A stretch of DNA of 64,000 nucleotides from Polaribacter litorisediminis (GCF_019968605.1 NZ_CP082966.1:1413001-1477000); one strand, 5' to 3'. Counted from the stretch's first letter, positions 7,017 to 16,017 are shown. Numbers and translations: made by a program. The notes: generated by a model from the letters alone, not told the origin.

Positions 7017-8534
7017 ATGATAAATAAAAAAGAAAAAGATTGGTTTAAGGACAGAGGTTATCCTCATTTTTCTAACAAGACACCAATGTCTGTTAGGGAG
7101 AAAGTAAAATACTATGTTTCCAATCCAACAAAAGTTGCAAAACATTCTTTTCTGCCTTTAATATTTAAAGAGATTAAACAACGTAGGTATAAAGAATCCA
7201 ATTTTAATGGAGAATTAAAACGGTCTCACAAAAAGCTAAAAGAGGGTGATTTAGTTTCTAATACTAAAATTAGACAAATCTTATATGCTACACATATAGA
7301 TGCTCATGTATATTCTTACTATACACAAAAAATTATTACTCCAAAATATGAATCTTATTTAAATAAAAACAAATTACTTTCAGAATCAATAACTGCTTAT
7401 AGAAGAATTGAAACAGAAGACAAAGTTAAGTTTAAAAATAATGTTCATTTTGCCAAAGATGTATTTGATGAAATTAAGAAGAGAGTAAACTGTGTTGCGT
7501 TAGTTTTAGATATTGAGAACTTCTTCCCTACTCTAAATCATAAAAAATTAAAACTAGCCTGGGCTAAAATAATAGGTAATAAAACTTTACCAAAAGATCA
7601 TTATAACCTTTTTAAAGCAGTTACAAAGTTTTCTTATGTAAAACTAGATGATTTAAAAACAAAGAATAATCATTTTGATGAAAAAATATTGGCACACCAT
7701 AAAAAAAACGGAAAGCATACTTTTTTTGATAATATACAAGAGCTTTTAGAAAGTGATATTATAATTCACAAGAATCAAAAGAAGAATGAAATAACAAAAA
7801 AATTAATGGGTATTCCTCAAGGTTTACCAATAAGTGCTCTGTTAGCCAATATATATATGTTAGCTTTTGATGAGGCTGTAATTAATGAATTGACTATTAA
7901 ACATGATGTTTTTTACAGAAGATATTCTGATGATATTGTTGTTCTATGTAAAGAGAATGAAATTGAATTTGTTGAAAATTTTATAATTGATGAAGTTGCA
8001 AAAATTGATTTGAAAATATCAAAAGAAAAAACTGAAAAAACACTTTTTAAGTTACAAAAGAATAGGCTTGAATCCTTTAAAATAAGAGAAGATGGTAGTT
8101 TTCAAAATAATTTTCCTCTCAATTATTTAGGTTTTGAATTTTATGGTTATCAAACTTTAATAAAATCAAAAAACCTTGCTCAGTTTTACAGAGAAATGAA
8201 ACAAACTGTAAAAAGAAAACATAAACGAGTTGAACACATCAAAGAAAAGTATCTTGAAGATGAAGCTCCCATTTTTAAAAGGAAATTATATAGATTATAT
8301 AGTTTTAAGGGAGTTAAATCAAGAAAACTTCCTGCTAAAAGAACAGATTTTATAGATGGAAAAGCTGTTACTAAAAATTATAAAAGAAAATTTAGAGGTA
8401 ATTATTTAAGATATGCCTATAGAGCTTCAGAAGATTTAAATGCACCAGAAATAAAAAGGCAATTGAGAAATCATTGGAAAATATTACAAAAAACTATTGA
8501 AAAATATGATTTTTCTAATGTTAAAAAAGAATAA
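7017..8534 (+). CDS. Defence-associated reverse transcriptase (DRT/UG type)
   Basis: A 505-residue stand-alone reverse transcriptase. Motif A is LVLDIENFF (D165), motif B GIPQGLP (265-271), motif C RRYSDD (D305, D306) and a motif-E-like NYLGFEF near 369. The N-terminal 160 residues (AKHSFLPLIFKEIKQRRY, then RQILYATHIDAHVYSYY) and a basic helical C-terminus (375-505) resemble unknown-group RTs now called DRT, closest in my reading to the RNA-dependent DRT2/DRT9 types. There is no maturase or endonuclease domain as in group II introns. The long upstream leader with stem-loops fits an RNA partner. Its likely role is anti-phage defence; subtype is inference. The rmuC gene starts 30 bases downstream but is a housekeeping gene. 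Confidence 0.85.
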   Translation: MINKKEKDWFKDRGYPHFSNKTPMSVREKVKYYVSNPTKVAKHSFLPLIFKEIKQRRYKESNFNGELKRSHKKLKEGDLVSNTKIRQILYATHIDAHVYSYYTQKIITPKYESYLNKNKLLSESITAYRRIETEDKVKFKNNVHFAKDVFDEIKKRVNCVALVLDIENFFPTLNHKKLKLAWAKIIGNKTLPKDHYNLFKAVTKFSYVKLDDLKTKNNHFDEKILAHHKKNGKHTFFDNIQELLESDIIIHKNQKKNEITKKLMGIPQGLPISALLANIYMLAFDEAVINELTIKHDVFYRRYSDDIVVLCKENEIEFVENFIIDEVAKIDLKISKEKTEKTLFKLQKNRLESFKIREDGSFQNNFPLNYLGFEFYGYQTLIKSKNLAQFYREMKQTVKRKHKRVEHIKEKYLEDEAPIFKRKLYRLYSFKGVKSRKLPAKRTDFIDGKAVTKNYKRKFRGNYLRYAYRASEDLNAPEIKRQLRNHWKILQKTIEKYDFSNVKKE

Positions 8535-8564
8535 TAAATTTGAAATAAAATAAAATTTAAGAAA

Positions 8565-9908
8565 ATGACAGAATTAATTACATACTCTTTAATAGCACTG
8601 ATTTTTAGCCTGATAGGTTTTCTTATAGGAAAACTATTATCAAAAGTAAACTTCGAAAAAGAGAAAACAAATATCGAAAAAGAGAAAGCTACTTTAGCAG
8701 AACGTGTTGCTATATTGCAACAATCTAAAGATATGGTAGACGATAATTATATTGAAGTTCAAAAAGAGATCAAGGCGCATCAAAAAGAGAAAGAATCCTT
8801 AATAACACTCAATACGCGTCAGGATTCAGAAATACAACATTTACGATTAAAATTAGCAGAACATACACAAGAAGTTGAGAAATTACAAGATAAGTTTACC
8901 AAAGAATTTGAAAATTTAGCCAATAAAATTTTAGAAGAAAAATCAAATAAATTCACCCTACAAAATAAAGAGAATTTAAAAATTATCTTGAATCCGCTTC
9001 AAGAAAAAATAAAAGTTTTTGAGGATAAAGTAGACCAAACCCACAAAGAAAGTATTGATTATCATGCTGCTTTACGTCAGCAAATTTTAGGCTTAAAAGA
9101 ACTGAATCAGCAAATGAGTAAAGACACTTTAAATTTAACAAAAGCTTTAAAAGGCGATAGTAAAATGCAAGGTAACTGGGGAGAACTTGTCTTAGAACGT
9201 GTTTTAGAAAAATCTGGTTTAGAGAAAGATAGGGAGTATTATGTGCAGCAAAGCTTTACTACAGAAGACAACAAAAGAGTTTTACCTGATGTAGTGATTC
9301 ACCTACCCGATAACAAAAAAATGATTATAGATTCTAAAGTTTCCTTAACAGCCTATGAACGTTTTATAAATGAAGATGATGAAGGTTTAAAAGAACTATT
9401 TCTAAAAGACCATGTAATTTCCTTAAAACGACATATCGATCAATTATCAGGAAAAAAATATGAAGATTTATATCAAATTGAATCTCCAGATTTTGTGTTA
9501 CTTTTTATTCCTATTGAACCCGCTTTTGCAGTTGCTTTGAATACTGATAATCATCTCTATAACAAAGCCTTTGAAAAAAACATTGTTATCGTAACTCCTG
9601 CTACCTTATTAGCAACCTTGCGTACCATTGATTCTATGTGGAATAATGAAAAACAGCAAAGAAATGCCTTAGAAATTGCGAAGCAAGCTGGTGCATTATA
9701 CGATAAGTTTGACGGACTTTTAAAAGATTTAGTAGGTATTGGAAAACGAATTGATGAAAGCAAAAAAGAATATTCTAATGCAATGAACAAACTTTTTGAT
9801 GGGAGAGGAAATTTAATAAATTCTGTTGAAAAATTAAAGAAAATGGGCGCAAAAGCCAAAAAATCGCTTCCTGAAAACATTATTGATCGAGCCAAAAGAG
9901 AAGATTAA
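8565..9908 (+). CDS. rmuC: DNA recombination protein RmuC
   Basis: A 447-residue RmuC. It has an N-terminal membrane segment (about 4-22, LITYSLIALIFSLIGFLIG), a long coiled coil (about 30-150) and the conserved RmuC domain with GNWGELVLERVLEKSGL near 204 and FVLLFIPIEPAF near 310. The family limits DNA rearrangement, and its core belongs to the PD-(D/E)XK nuclease-like fold. It starts 30 bases after the reverse-transcriptase gene and may be co-transcribed with it, but RmuC is widespread without RTs, so the link is probably positional. Confidence 0.93.
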   Translation: MTELITYSLIALIFSLIGFLIGKLLSKVNFEKEKTNIEKEKATLAERVAILQQSKDMVDDNYIEVQKEIKAHQKEKESLITLNTRQDSEIQHLRLKLAEHTQEVEKLQDKFTKEFENLANKILEEKSNKFTLQNKENLKIILNPLQEKIKVFEDKVDQTHKESIDYHAALRQQILGLKELNQQMSKDTLNLTKALKGDSKMQGNWGELVLERVLEKSGLEKDREYYVQQSFTTEDNKRVLPDVVIHLPDNKKMIIDSKVSLTAYERFINEDDEGLKELFLKDHVISLKRHIDQLSGKKYEDLYQIESPDFVLLFIPIEPAFAVALNTDNHLYNKAFEKNIVIVTPATLLATLRTIDSMWNNEKQQRNALEIAKQAGALYDKFDGLLKDLVGIGKRIDESKKEYSNAMNKLFDGRGNLINSVEKLKKMGAKAKKSLPENIIDRAKRED

Positions 9909-9999
9909 TTTATGAAATGAGTTAAAATTTAACTAAATGGAGTTCAGGAAAATATATGTTTTTTTTTATTTTTACTGCTAATTTATAAATGCTATAAAA

Positions 10000-10215
10000 A
10001 TGGAAGATAATAAAAGCTTGAATGAAGAGCAAAAAGAAACAAAAAAAGAAATCAAGAAAAATGCAGTTGGAGAAGATTCCAATACAACTAAGGAAACTAA
10101 AAAAGTAGATAATACTGATTCCGAAATTTTGAAAGGAAAAAGTCTTGAAAAAGTGAAGGAAGTGAAGGAAAGCTTTAATTCTTTAGAACAAAAATTACTA
10201 AACAAATTACTGTAA
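10000..10215 (+). CDS. Small highly charged hypothetical protein
   Basis: A 71-residue ORF very rich in lysine and glutamate (NEEQKETKKEIKK, then SLEKVKEVKESFNSLEQKLL), predicted to be disordered with a short amphipathic C-terminal helix. It follows rmuC by 91 bases and precedes a strong terminator, which supports a short transcribed gene. No family is recognised. A minus-strand frame across the same bases looks like its shadow. Confidence 0.5.
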   Translation: MEDNKSLNEEQKETKKEIKKNAVGEDSNTTKETKKVDNTDSEILKGKSLEKVKEVKESFNSLEQKLLNKLL

Positions 10216-10268
10216 AATGGCTACAGAAATTAAAAGTTAGTAATCTTTCTTTTCAAAAATTAAATCCA

Positions 10269-10300
10269 AGTACCAAAGAATTTCTTTGGTACTATTTTTT
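10269..10300. terminator. Bidirectional rho-independent terminator
   Basis: AGTACCAAAGAA (10269-10280) pairs with TTCTTTGGTACT (10282-10293) and is followed by ATTTTTTT. It lies between the plus-strand small ORF and the convergent antiporter gene and can serve both. Confidence 0.8.
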
Positions 10301-11544
10301 TATACTTCTTTTTTATATTTATCAACCAGTTTCCCCACTGTTAAACCTTGAACGATGATAGAAAAAACGACCACAATATAGGTAATCACCAAAAATAAAT
10401 CACGGTGCATATCATCAGAGAGACCTAAGGCCAAAGCTATAGAAATTCCTCCTCTTAAACCTCCCCAAGTCATAATTAAATTGGTTTTTGGCACAAAATC
10501 TAGTTTCTTTTTAAATAAATTTATGGGTAAAAATAAAGAAATATACCTGCAAAATAATACTACAGGAATTGCAATAATACCTACAATTATGTATTTCCCC
10601 TCGAATACTAAAAGTAACATTTCCATACCAATTAAAACAAATAGCACGGCGTTTAAGAGAATATCAATCAATTCCCAAAATTTATCAACATATTTTTCTG
10701 TATTGTCAGACATTGTAGCAGACCTAACAGTATCATTACCAACAATTAAACCAGCAGTAACCATCGCCAAAGGTGCAGACAAATGTAATTTATGTGCAAT
10801 TACAGTTCCGCCCATAACAGCGGCTAACGTTATAATTACCTCAATATCATAATCATCAATGGTCTTTAATAATTTGTAAGAAACCCAACCCAATACAGCG
10901 CCTAAAGCAATTCCGCCCAAAACTTCTTGTCCAAATAATTGCATAATATCGATGGCACTTGTATGCTCTACACCCGATTTTGCAATTTGAAAAATGGTTA
11001 AAAAGACAACAACTCCTACTCCATCATTAAACAAAGATTCTCCAACAATTTTTGTTTCTAATTTTTTTGGGACACCAGCTTGCTTTAAAATTCCCAAAAC
11101 GGCAATAGGATCTGTGGGCGAAATTAAAGCTCCGAATAAAAGACAGTAAATAAAATTTACTTCAAAACTTAAAACCTGCAATATAAAAAACATTGCTATA
11201 CCAACTAAAAAAGTTGAAGTCAAAACCCCTAGGGTAGAAAATAGAAGAATTGGCCATCGCTGAATTTTTAATTGCTCAAAATTAGTATGTAAGGCTCCTG
11301 CAAATAATAAGAAGCTTAACATTTCATCTAGCAAAACTGTTTTAAAATCGATACTAGAAATAATAGATTTTTCGAGCTCTAATAACGTAGTATCAAAAAC
11401 ACTAATCAAAAGAATAATTAAAGTAAAAATAATGGTAATAATCATTAATCCAATAGTATTCGGCATCTTTAAAAATCGAACATTGATATATCCGAAAATT
11501 GCAGATAAAAATATTAAAACTGTCGCAATAAAATAAGCATCCAT
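10300..11544 (-). CDS. Cation:proton antiporter, CPA1 (NhaP-like) family
   Basis: A 414-residue inner-membrane protein with about 12 hydrophobic segments, exchanging Na+ (or K+) for protons. Family motifs are the ion-binding region ALISPTDPIAVLGILK near 145 and ESLFNDGVGVVVFLTI near 170, with GGLRGGISIALAL near 360. There is no cytosolic TrkA-type regulatory domain at the end, so it is the short form. It is monocistronic on the minus strand. Downstream is a bidirectional terminator; upstream lie a terminator and a MITE copy. Confidence 0.9.
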   Translation of the reverse strand: MDAYFIATVLIFLSAIFGYINVRFLKMPNTIGLMIITIIFTLIILLISVFDTTLLELEKSIISSIDFKTVLLDEMLSFLLFAGALHTNFEQLKIQRWPILLFSTLGVLTSTFLVGIAMFFILQVLSFEVNFIYCLLFGALISPTDPIAVLGILKQAGVPKKLETKIVGESLFNDGVGVVVFLTIFQIAKSGVEHTSAIDIMQLFGQEVLGGIALGAVLGWVSYKLLKTIDDYDIEVIITLAAVMGGTVIAHKLHLSAPLAMVTAGLIVGNDTVRSATMSDNTEKYVDKFWELIDILLNAVLFVLIGMEMLLLVFEGKYIIVGIIAIPVVLFCRYISLFLPINLFKKKLDFVPKTNLIMTWGGLRGGISIALALGLSDDMHRDLFLVITYIVVVFSIIVQGLTVGKLVDKYKKEV

Positions 11545-11574
11545 AAATCTATATTTTAAAATTTAAATATATAA

Positions 11575-11604
11575 AAAAGCACCAAGATTTTACTTGATGC
11601 TTTT
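11575..11604 (-). terminator. Rho-independent terminator, minus strand (for glyA)
   Basis: Read on the minus strand, AAAAGCATCAAG pairs with CTTGGTGCTTTT (one T-G wobble) and runs into a U-tract. It lies just before the antiporter gene and best fits the end of the glyA transcript. The MITE at 11621-11847 now sits between glyA and this stem. Confidence 0.65.
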
Positions 11605-11620
11605 CATCTTTACTCTTAAT

Positions 11621-11847
11621 CATTGTTGTCCGATAAAAGATAAAAAGACCGCTTTCGCTGTTAGAATCAAGAACAAAGACTTGGCTGTAACTAACTGAAA
11701 AACAATATTATTATGATTTTAAATTTTTTGATACATCATAAATTCTAAAGCAGTTTTAAAAGCAAGGTGTACTACTTTAAAAGCTCTTGAAAATCAATAC
11801 TATCAATACTTTAAACCACTTTAGCTAATTTTAATCGAACAACACTA
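11621..11847 (+). mobile_element. 227-bp MITE, copy 1
   Basis: A non-coding 227-bp element beginning CATTGTTGTCCGAT and ending ATCGAACAACACTA. Its ends are imperfect terminal inverted repeats. It is flanked by ACTCTTAAT (11612-11620) and ATTCTTAAT (11848-11856), a 9-bp target duplication with one change. The same sequence recurs at 18344-18570 and, inverted, at 24321-24547. Its size, lack of ORF and duplication length fit a miniature element mobilised in trans, possibly by an IS4-like transposase (inference). Confidence 0.85.
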
Positions 11848-12003
11848 ATTCTTAATATCATTTTTAACGCTGTCATACCATCTAAAATATAAGTTTTAGA
11901 ATTTTAAAAATACTCAAAACAATTTAGATGACAAAAGTGTGTCTAATTCGGCACTGTCAAGATTTAATTTAGGTTCTCGTCTGCACTTCAATAGAAAATT
12001 TTC

Positions 12004-13278
12004 TTACATTACAAATAACCTGCGCGATCCCATCATATCAGAAACTCTTTCACTTATTTCGTGCAATGCCTCATCATTATCTGCATTTTGTATCGCTTCG
12101 TCAATAAAATCAACCACTGCTTTCATATCTTCTGTTTTTAAACCTCTTGTCGTAATGGCAGGCGTTCCAATTCGGATTCCTGAAGTTACAAATGGAGATT
12201 TATCATCAAAAGGAACCATATTTTTATTTACGGTGATGTCTGCCTTGCCTAAAGCAATTTCCGCATCTTTTCCAGAAATATTTTTGTTACGTAAGTCAAT
12301 GAGCATACAGTGATTGTCTGTTCCTCCGGAGATTAAATCATATCCTTTGGCAACAAATTCTTTTGCCATGGCAGCGGCATTTTCTTTTACTTGAATTTGA
12401 TATTCTAAAAACTCATCTGTCAAAGCCTCACCAAAAGCAATTGCCTTGGCAGCAATAACATGCTCTAAAGGTCCTCCTTGATTACCAGGAAAAACAGCAG
12501 AATTTAATAAGGTAGACATCATTTTTGGTTTTCCACTTTTTAAAGTTTCACCAAACGGATTTTCAAAATCTTTACCTAGCATAATAATTCCCCCTCTTGG
12601 TCCACGCAATGTTTTGTGTGTTGTAGAAGTAACAATATGACAATGTGGTAATGGATCGTTTAAAATTCCTTTGGCAATTAAACCGGCAGGATGTGAAATA
12701 TCGGCCATTAAAATAGCTCCCACAGAATCAGCAATTTCTCTAAAACGTTTAAAATCAATATCTCTAGAGTATGCAGAAGCACCGGCAATAATTAATTTAG
12801 GTTGCTCTTTCGTAGCCGTTTCCTGAATTTTATCATAATTTAAAACTCCTGTTTCTTTTTCTACGCCATAAAAAGTTGGATTGTATAATTTACCCGAAAA
12901 ATTTACAGAAGATCCATGTGTTAAATGACCTCCGTGAGATAAATCGAATCCTAAAATCGTATCACCAGGTTTTAAACATGCAAAAAATACGGCAGTATTT
13001 GCTTGAGAACCAGAATGAGGTTGAACGTTTACATATTCCGCACCAAATAATTCCTTAGCTCTATCAATAGCAATTTGCTCTACAATATCAACAATTTCAC
13101 AACCACCATAATATCTTTTTCCAGGATATCCTTCGGCATATTTATTAGTTAAAATAGAACCTTGTGCTAACATCACTTGATCACTTACAAAATTTTCTGA
13201 AGCAATTAATTCTAAACCATTTAATTGTCTTTCCTTTTCTTCCTGAATAAGGTCAAAGATTTGATTGTCTACTTGCAT
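12004..13278 (-). CDS. glyA: Serine hydroxymethyltransferase
   Basis: A 424-residue PLP enzyme interconverting serine and glycine with tetrahydrofolate. The start is set at the ATG at 13278 ([18 protein letters not shown]), where the family begins; an upstream in-frame ATG at 13320 would add 14 unusual residues. Visible motifs: [34 protein letters not shown] and the PLP-lysine segment [15 protein letters not shown]. It is divergent from the fumarylacetoacetase gene across an intergenic inverted repeat. Confidence 0.95.
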   Translation of the reverse strand: MQVDNQIFDLIQEEKERQLNGLELIASENFVSDQVMLAQGSILTNKYAEGYPGKRYYGGCEIVDIVEQIAIDRAKELFGAEYVNVQPHSGSQANTAVFFACLKPGDTILGFDLSHGGHLTHGSSVNFSGKLYNPTFYGVEKETGVLNYDKIQETATKEQPKLIIAGASAYSRDIDFKRFREIADSVGAILMADISHPAGLIAKGILNDPLPHCHIVTSTTHKTLRGPRGGIIMLGKDFENPFGETLKSGKPKMMSTLLNSAVFPGNQGGPLEHVIAAKAIAFGEALTDEFLEYQIQVKENAAAMAKEFVAKGYDLISGGTDNHCMLIDLRNKNISGKDAEIALGKADITVNKNMVPFDDKSPFVTSGIRIGTPAITTRGLKTEDMKAVVDFIDEAIQNADNDEALHEISERVSDMMGSRRLFVM

Positions 13279-13318
13279 TATTGTTGTTTTAAAAGAAGCA
13301 TCAAAAGTAACTAAAAAC

Positions 13319-13359
13319 AAAGATGTAAAAAATTAGTTTCAATAATATTTTACATCTTT
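13319..13359. repeat. Inverted repeat in the glyA/fumarylacetoacetase intergenic region
   Basis: AAAGATGTAAAA (13319-13330) and TTTTACATCTTT (13348-13359) are perfect 12-bp arms around a 17-base spacer. It sits about 40 bases from the glyA start in a divergent promoter region, where a terminator is not expected, so it could be an operator or a leader hairpin. Its function is unknown. Confidence 0.45.
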
Positions 13360-13473
13360 TTGAGTGTTTTCTTTCAAGGATGATAAAGAGATGTTAAAAA
13401 TGTATTTTTCGTGTACTTTTGTGTTAAAATGACAAAAAATTAATTAGATTTGAAGAAATTAAAAATTCAATAA

Positions 13474-14751
13474 ATGATTATCACAGCAAATAATCCTAAA
13501 AGAAAATCTTGGCTTAAAGTAAAAGAGAATTCAGATTTTCCAATACAAAATATTCCTTTTGGCGTTTTTATCACCAGAGACGACATTATTACTATTGGTA
13601 GTAGAATTGGTGATTTTGCCATCGATTTAGGTGCATTTCATCAATTAGGTTATTTTGATGGAATTCCTTTAACAGACGATATATTTTTACAAGATAATTT
13701 AAATGATTTTATTGCTGATGGGCGTAAAACATGGCGTTTGGTTAGAAATAGAATTGCAGAAGTTTTTGATGTTACCAATGGTCTGTTAAGAGATAATGCC
13801 GCTCATAAGGATAAAATTATCTTTAGAATGGATGAAGTAGAAATGTTATTGCCAGTTGCTGTTGGCGATTATACAGATTTTTACTCTAGTAAAGAACATG
13901 CTACAAATGTGGGTTCTCTTTTTAGAGATCCAGAAAATGCATTGTTGCCAAATTGGTTGCATATTCCGGTTGGTTATCATGGTAGAAGTTCTTCTATTGT
14001 GCCTTCAGGAACTAAAATTAGAAGACCTTACGGACAAACAAAGCCTTCTGAAGGAAGTAATGTTCCAAATTTTGGACCTAGTAAATTAATAGATTTTGAG
14101 CTAGAAATGGCTTTTATTACTACGGATGCTAATGTTTTAGGAGATAGAATTCCGATTGAAGAAACAGAAGAATATATTTTTGGTTTGGTACAATTTAATG
14201 ATTGGTCTGCTAGAGATATTCAAGCTTGGGAATATGTGCCTTTAGGTCCTTTTTTAGGAAAAAGCTTTGCTTCTACAATTTCTCCTTGGATTGTTACTTT
14301 AGATGCTTTAGAACCTTTCAGAACCGAAAATCCAAAACAACTACAAGAACCACTACCCTATTTAAAACAAGAAGGAAAAGGAAGTTATGACATCCATTTA
14401 CAAGTAGGAATTCAACCTGAAAACGGCGAAGAAACTGTCGTTGCAAATTCCAATTTTAAATATATGTATTGGACTATGGCGCAACAATTAGCGCATCATA
14501 CTGTAAATGGTTGCCCGGTTGAAGCTGGAGATATGATGGGGTCTGGAACGATTTCTGGTCCAACTAAAGACAGTTACGGTTCTATGTTAGAATTAACTTG
14601 GAAAGGACAAAACCCAATTACATTAAAAGACGGAACAACCCGTAAATTTATCAATGATAATGATACTGTAATTATGCGTGCACATTGTAAAAACGATAAA
14701 GTACGCATTGGTTTTGGTGAATGTGTAGGTAAAATTTTACCTGCAAAATAG
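13474..14751 (+). CDS. fahA: Fumarylacetoacetase
   Basis: A 425-residue enzyme cleaving fumarylacetoacetate to fumarate and acetoacetate, the last step of tyrosine breakdown through homogentisate. It has the N-terminal FAA barrel (about 1-115) and the catalytic FAA_hydrolase domain, with DYTDFYSSKEHATNVG near 129 holding metal and catalytic residues, FELEMAFI near 207, NDWSARDIQAWEYVPLGPF near 241 and MGSGTISGP near 351. Length matches the family (about 420). It is monocistronic, with a strong terminator after it. Confidence 0.95.
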   Translation: MIITANNPKRKSWLKVKENSDFPIQNIPFGVFITRDDIITIGSRIGDFAIDLGAFHQLGYFDGIPLTDDIFLQDNLNDFIADGRKTWRLVRNRIAEVFDVTNGLLRDNAAHKDKIIFRMDEVEMLLPVAVGDYTDFYSSKEHATNVGSLFRDPENALLPNWLHIPVGYHGRSSSIVPSGTKIRRPYGQTKPSEGSNVPNFGPSKLIDFELEMAFITTDANVLGDRIPIEETEEYIFGLVQFNDWSARDIQAWEYVPLGPFLGKSFASTISPWIVTLDALEPFRTENPKQLQEPLPYLKQEGKGSYDIHLQVGIQPENGEETVVANSNFKYMYWTMAQQLAHHTVNGCPVEAGDMMGSGTISGPTKDSYGSMLELTWKGQNPITLKDGTTRKFINDNDTVIMRAHCKNDKVRIGFGECVGKILPAK

Positions 14752-14777
14752 AAGGCAATGCCTTCAGATAATTTATA

Positions 14778-14810
14778 AACCAAAACTTGTATAGTTTTGG
14801 TTTTTTTTGT
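14778..14810 (+). terminator. Rho-independent terminator after fumarylacetoacetase
   Basis: AACCAAAACT (14778-14787), a 5-base loop and AGTTTTGGTT (14793-14802) are followed by a run of Ts. It lies 27 bases after the stop codon. Confidence 0.85.
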
Positions 14811-14896
14811 GCTTTTTTTTTGAAAAATGAATAAATAAACTTGAATTTGTCTTCATTTAGATACATTGATGTTCTGAATAGAAAAAACAGCTGAAT

Positions 14897-15106
14897 TTGA
14901 TAAATGGTTTAAAAAACATTTCAAAAAACCATAAGAACAGACCAGACGGAACTTATAGTTGGTCAGGTGCTTTTAGTACTGTTTTTTGGATTGACCCAAC
15001 AAATGATCTGATAGTAATTCAATTAAGACAAGTGCTACAATCTCCTAATAACAATGGTATTAATTCAAAATTAGAAAAAATAGTATATAGCGCTTTTAAA
15101 AACTAA
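14897..15106 (+). pseudogene. C-terminal remnant of a serine hydrolase (beta-lactamase/PBP-like)
   Basis: The frame ends with GTYSWSGAFSTVFWIDPTND and LIVIQLRQVLQSPNN, the typical end of the beta-lactamase-related serine hydrolase family. The SxxK and YxN parts of the protein are missing and no proper start precedes it. This is the last 50 or so residues of a deleted gene. Another open frame at about 15083-15206, ending NIKFNDVKDYFQN, may be debris from a second gene; I do not recognise it. Confidence 0.75.
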
Positions 15107-15254
15107 AGAATCAATTAAATCTTTAAATAACTTTAGAAATGAGTATGTTCTTGGAGATAAACGAAATATTAAATTTAACGATGTTAAAGATTACTTTCAA
15201 AATTAAAAAGAATTATAGAATATCTAAACAATGCTGTTTGTCAAAAAGTTTAAT

Positions 15255-15262
15255 TATATTTG
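15255..15262 (+). promoter_or_regulatory. Putative -7 box for the antitoxin operon
   Basis: TATATTTG fits TAnnTTTG and sits 20 bases before the antitoxin ATG; a TTTG lies 14 bases further upstream, closer than the usual spacing. Confidence 0.4.
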
Positions 15263-15281
15263 GTAAAGAAATTGCATAATA

Positions 15282-15530
15282 ATGAATTTAGCTTCGAGAA
15301 AATTAGAACTTATGGAAAAGTTGATGGGAGTTATCAATCCTAAAACTTTGGATAAAATTGAAGATTTCTTTAATAAAGAAATTATTGAAGATGTTAATTC
15401 AGAAAATGATTTACCTGAAATTGTAAACTTATTGTTAGAAAAAAGCGAAAAAGATGCTTTAAACAATAATGTTTTATCTCATAAAAACGTAATGCTGGAA
15501 GCTAGAGAAAGATATAGACTTTCTAAATAA
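15282..15530 (+). CDS. Putative addiction-module antitoxin
   Basis: An 82-residue acidic helical protein (MNLASRKLELMEKLM, C-terminus MLEARERYRLSK). The size and pattern match small antitoxins paired with RelE/ParE-type toxins in Flavobacteriia. A toxin-like frame follows at once in the same reading frame, beyond the TAA stop. It would bind and neutralise the toxin and probably repress its own promoter. Family assignment rests on size, context and general resemblance. Confidence 0.65.
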   Translation: MNLASRKLELMEKLMGVINPKTLDKIEDFFNKEIIEDVNSENDLPEIVNLLLEKSEKDALNNNVLSHKNVMLEARERYRLSK

Positions 15531-15830
15531 TGGGAAATTGTTTGGACAGCCACTGCCAATTTCACTTTTAGAAAGGAACAAGATTTTATTTTTACCAAAT
15601 GGAATACAATTGAGATCATTAAATTTCTTGATTTAGTTGATTTTACTATTGAAAAATTAAAGAATTTTCCAAAAATTGGAACTCTAAAAAACAACAAAAG
15701 GCATCTTGTAATTTCTAAACAAACAACTTTAGTTTACAGAATAGTATCTCCAGAAAAAATAGAAATTTTACTATTTTGGAATAATAAATGGAACCCAAAA
15801 GATTTTGATAAAATCTTAAACCAAAAATAG
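15531..15830 (+). pseudogene. RelE/ParE-family toxin, start codon lost
   Basis: Directly after the antitoxin TAA the same frame continues for 99 residues: WEIVWTATANFTFRKEQDFI, then KLKNFPKIG, HLVISKQTTLVYRIV and EILLFWNNKWNPKDF. This is a complete RelE/ParE-type toxin body, but no ATG, GTG or TTG opens it. Related pairs, as I recall them, start MWE..., so a 2-base loss turning AATGTGGGAA into AATGGGAA would explain the gap. The remaining ATG at 15529 is out of frame. The toxin is therefore probably silent, unless made by stop readthrough or a rare start such as ATT. Confidence 0.65.
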
Positions 15831-15860
15831 CGATGAATTTTCAGTGCTATTTTTATTTAG
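15823..15860 (+). terminator. Terminator after the toxin frame
   Basis: AAAAATAGC (15823-15831) pairs with GCTATTTTT (15846-15854) across a 14-base loop, overlapping the toxin stop codon. Confidence 0.55.
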
Positions 15861-16009
15861 TATAAAATTTGGGTTATTTAATTCTCATCACCTTTTCATT
15901 CAATAAAAAGTGTCTTCAGTTTTAATTTTTAAAAATAATAAGTTTACTCTTATTCTATTTTTAAATTATCATGTTTCTAAAAAGAGTACTCCATACTCAT
16001 CAATTACCT

Positions 16010-16017
16010 TAACTTTG
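16010..16017 (+). promoter_or_regulatory. Putative -7 promoter box for the FUSC gene
   Basis: TAACTTTG is a perfect TAnnTTTG match ending 8 bases before the TTG start codon. Transcription would begin at about 16022-16025, making the mRNA leaderless or nearly so. Confidence 0.5.

Noticed and set aside
9557..9895. Minus-strand ORF within rmuC and others such as 28730-29158 in clpB and 47663-48031 in the amidoligase gene
   Set aside because: They lie wholly inside well-supported genes in another frame.
8565..9908. rmuC as a functional partner of the reverse transcriptase because it starts 30 bases downstream
   Set aside because: RmuC is a widespread housekeeping protein usually found without RTs; closeness alone is not support.
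11621..11847. MITE as a terminator or a pseudo-attachment site
   Set aside because: Three same-length copies with inverted ends and target duplications show a transposed element; no integrase or tRNA is adjacent.
13279..13320. Longer glyA start at 13320
   Set aside because: The extra 14 residues do not fit the family, which begins at [11 protein letters not shown].
14752..14766. GAAGGC/GCCTTC hairpin directly after the fumarylacetoacetase stop as a second terminator
   Set aside because: The stem is only 6 bp and has no T-run; the stronger terminator follows at 14778.
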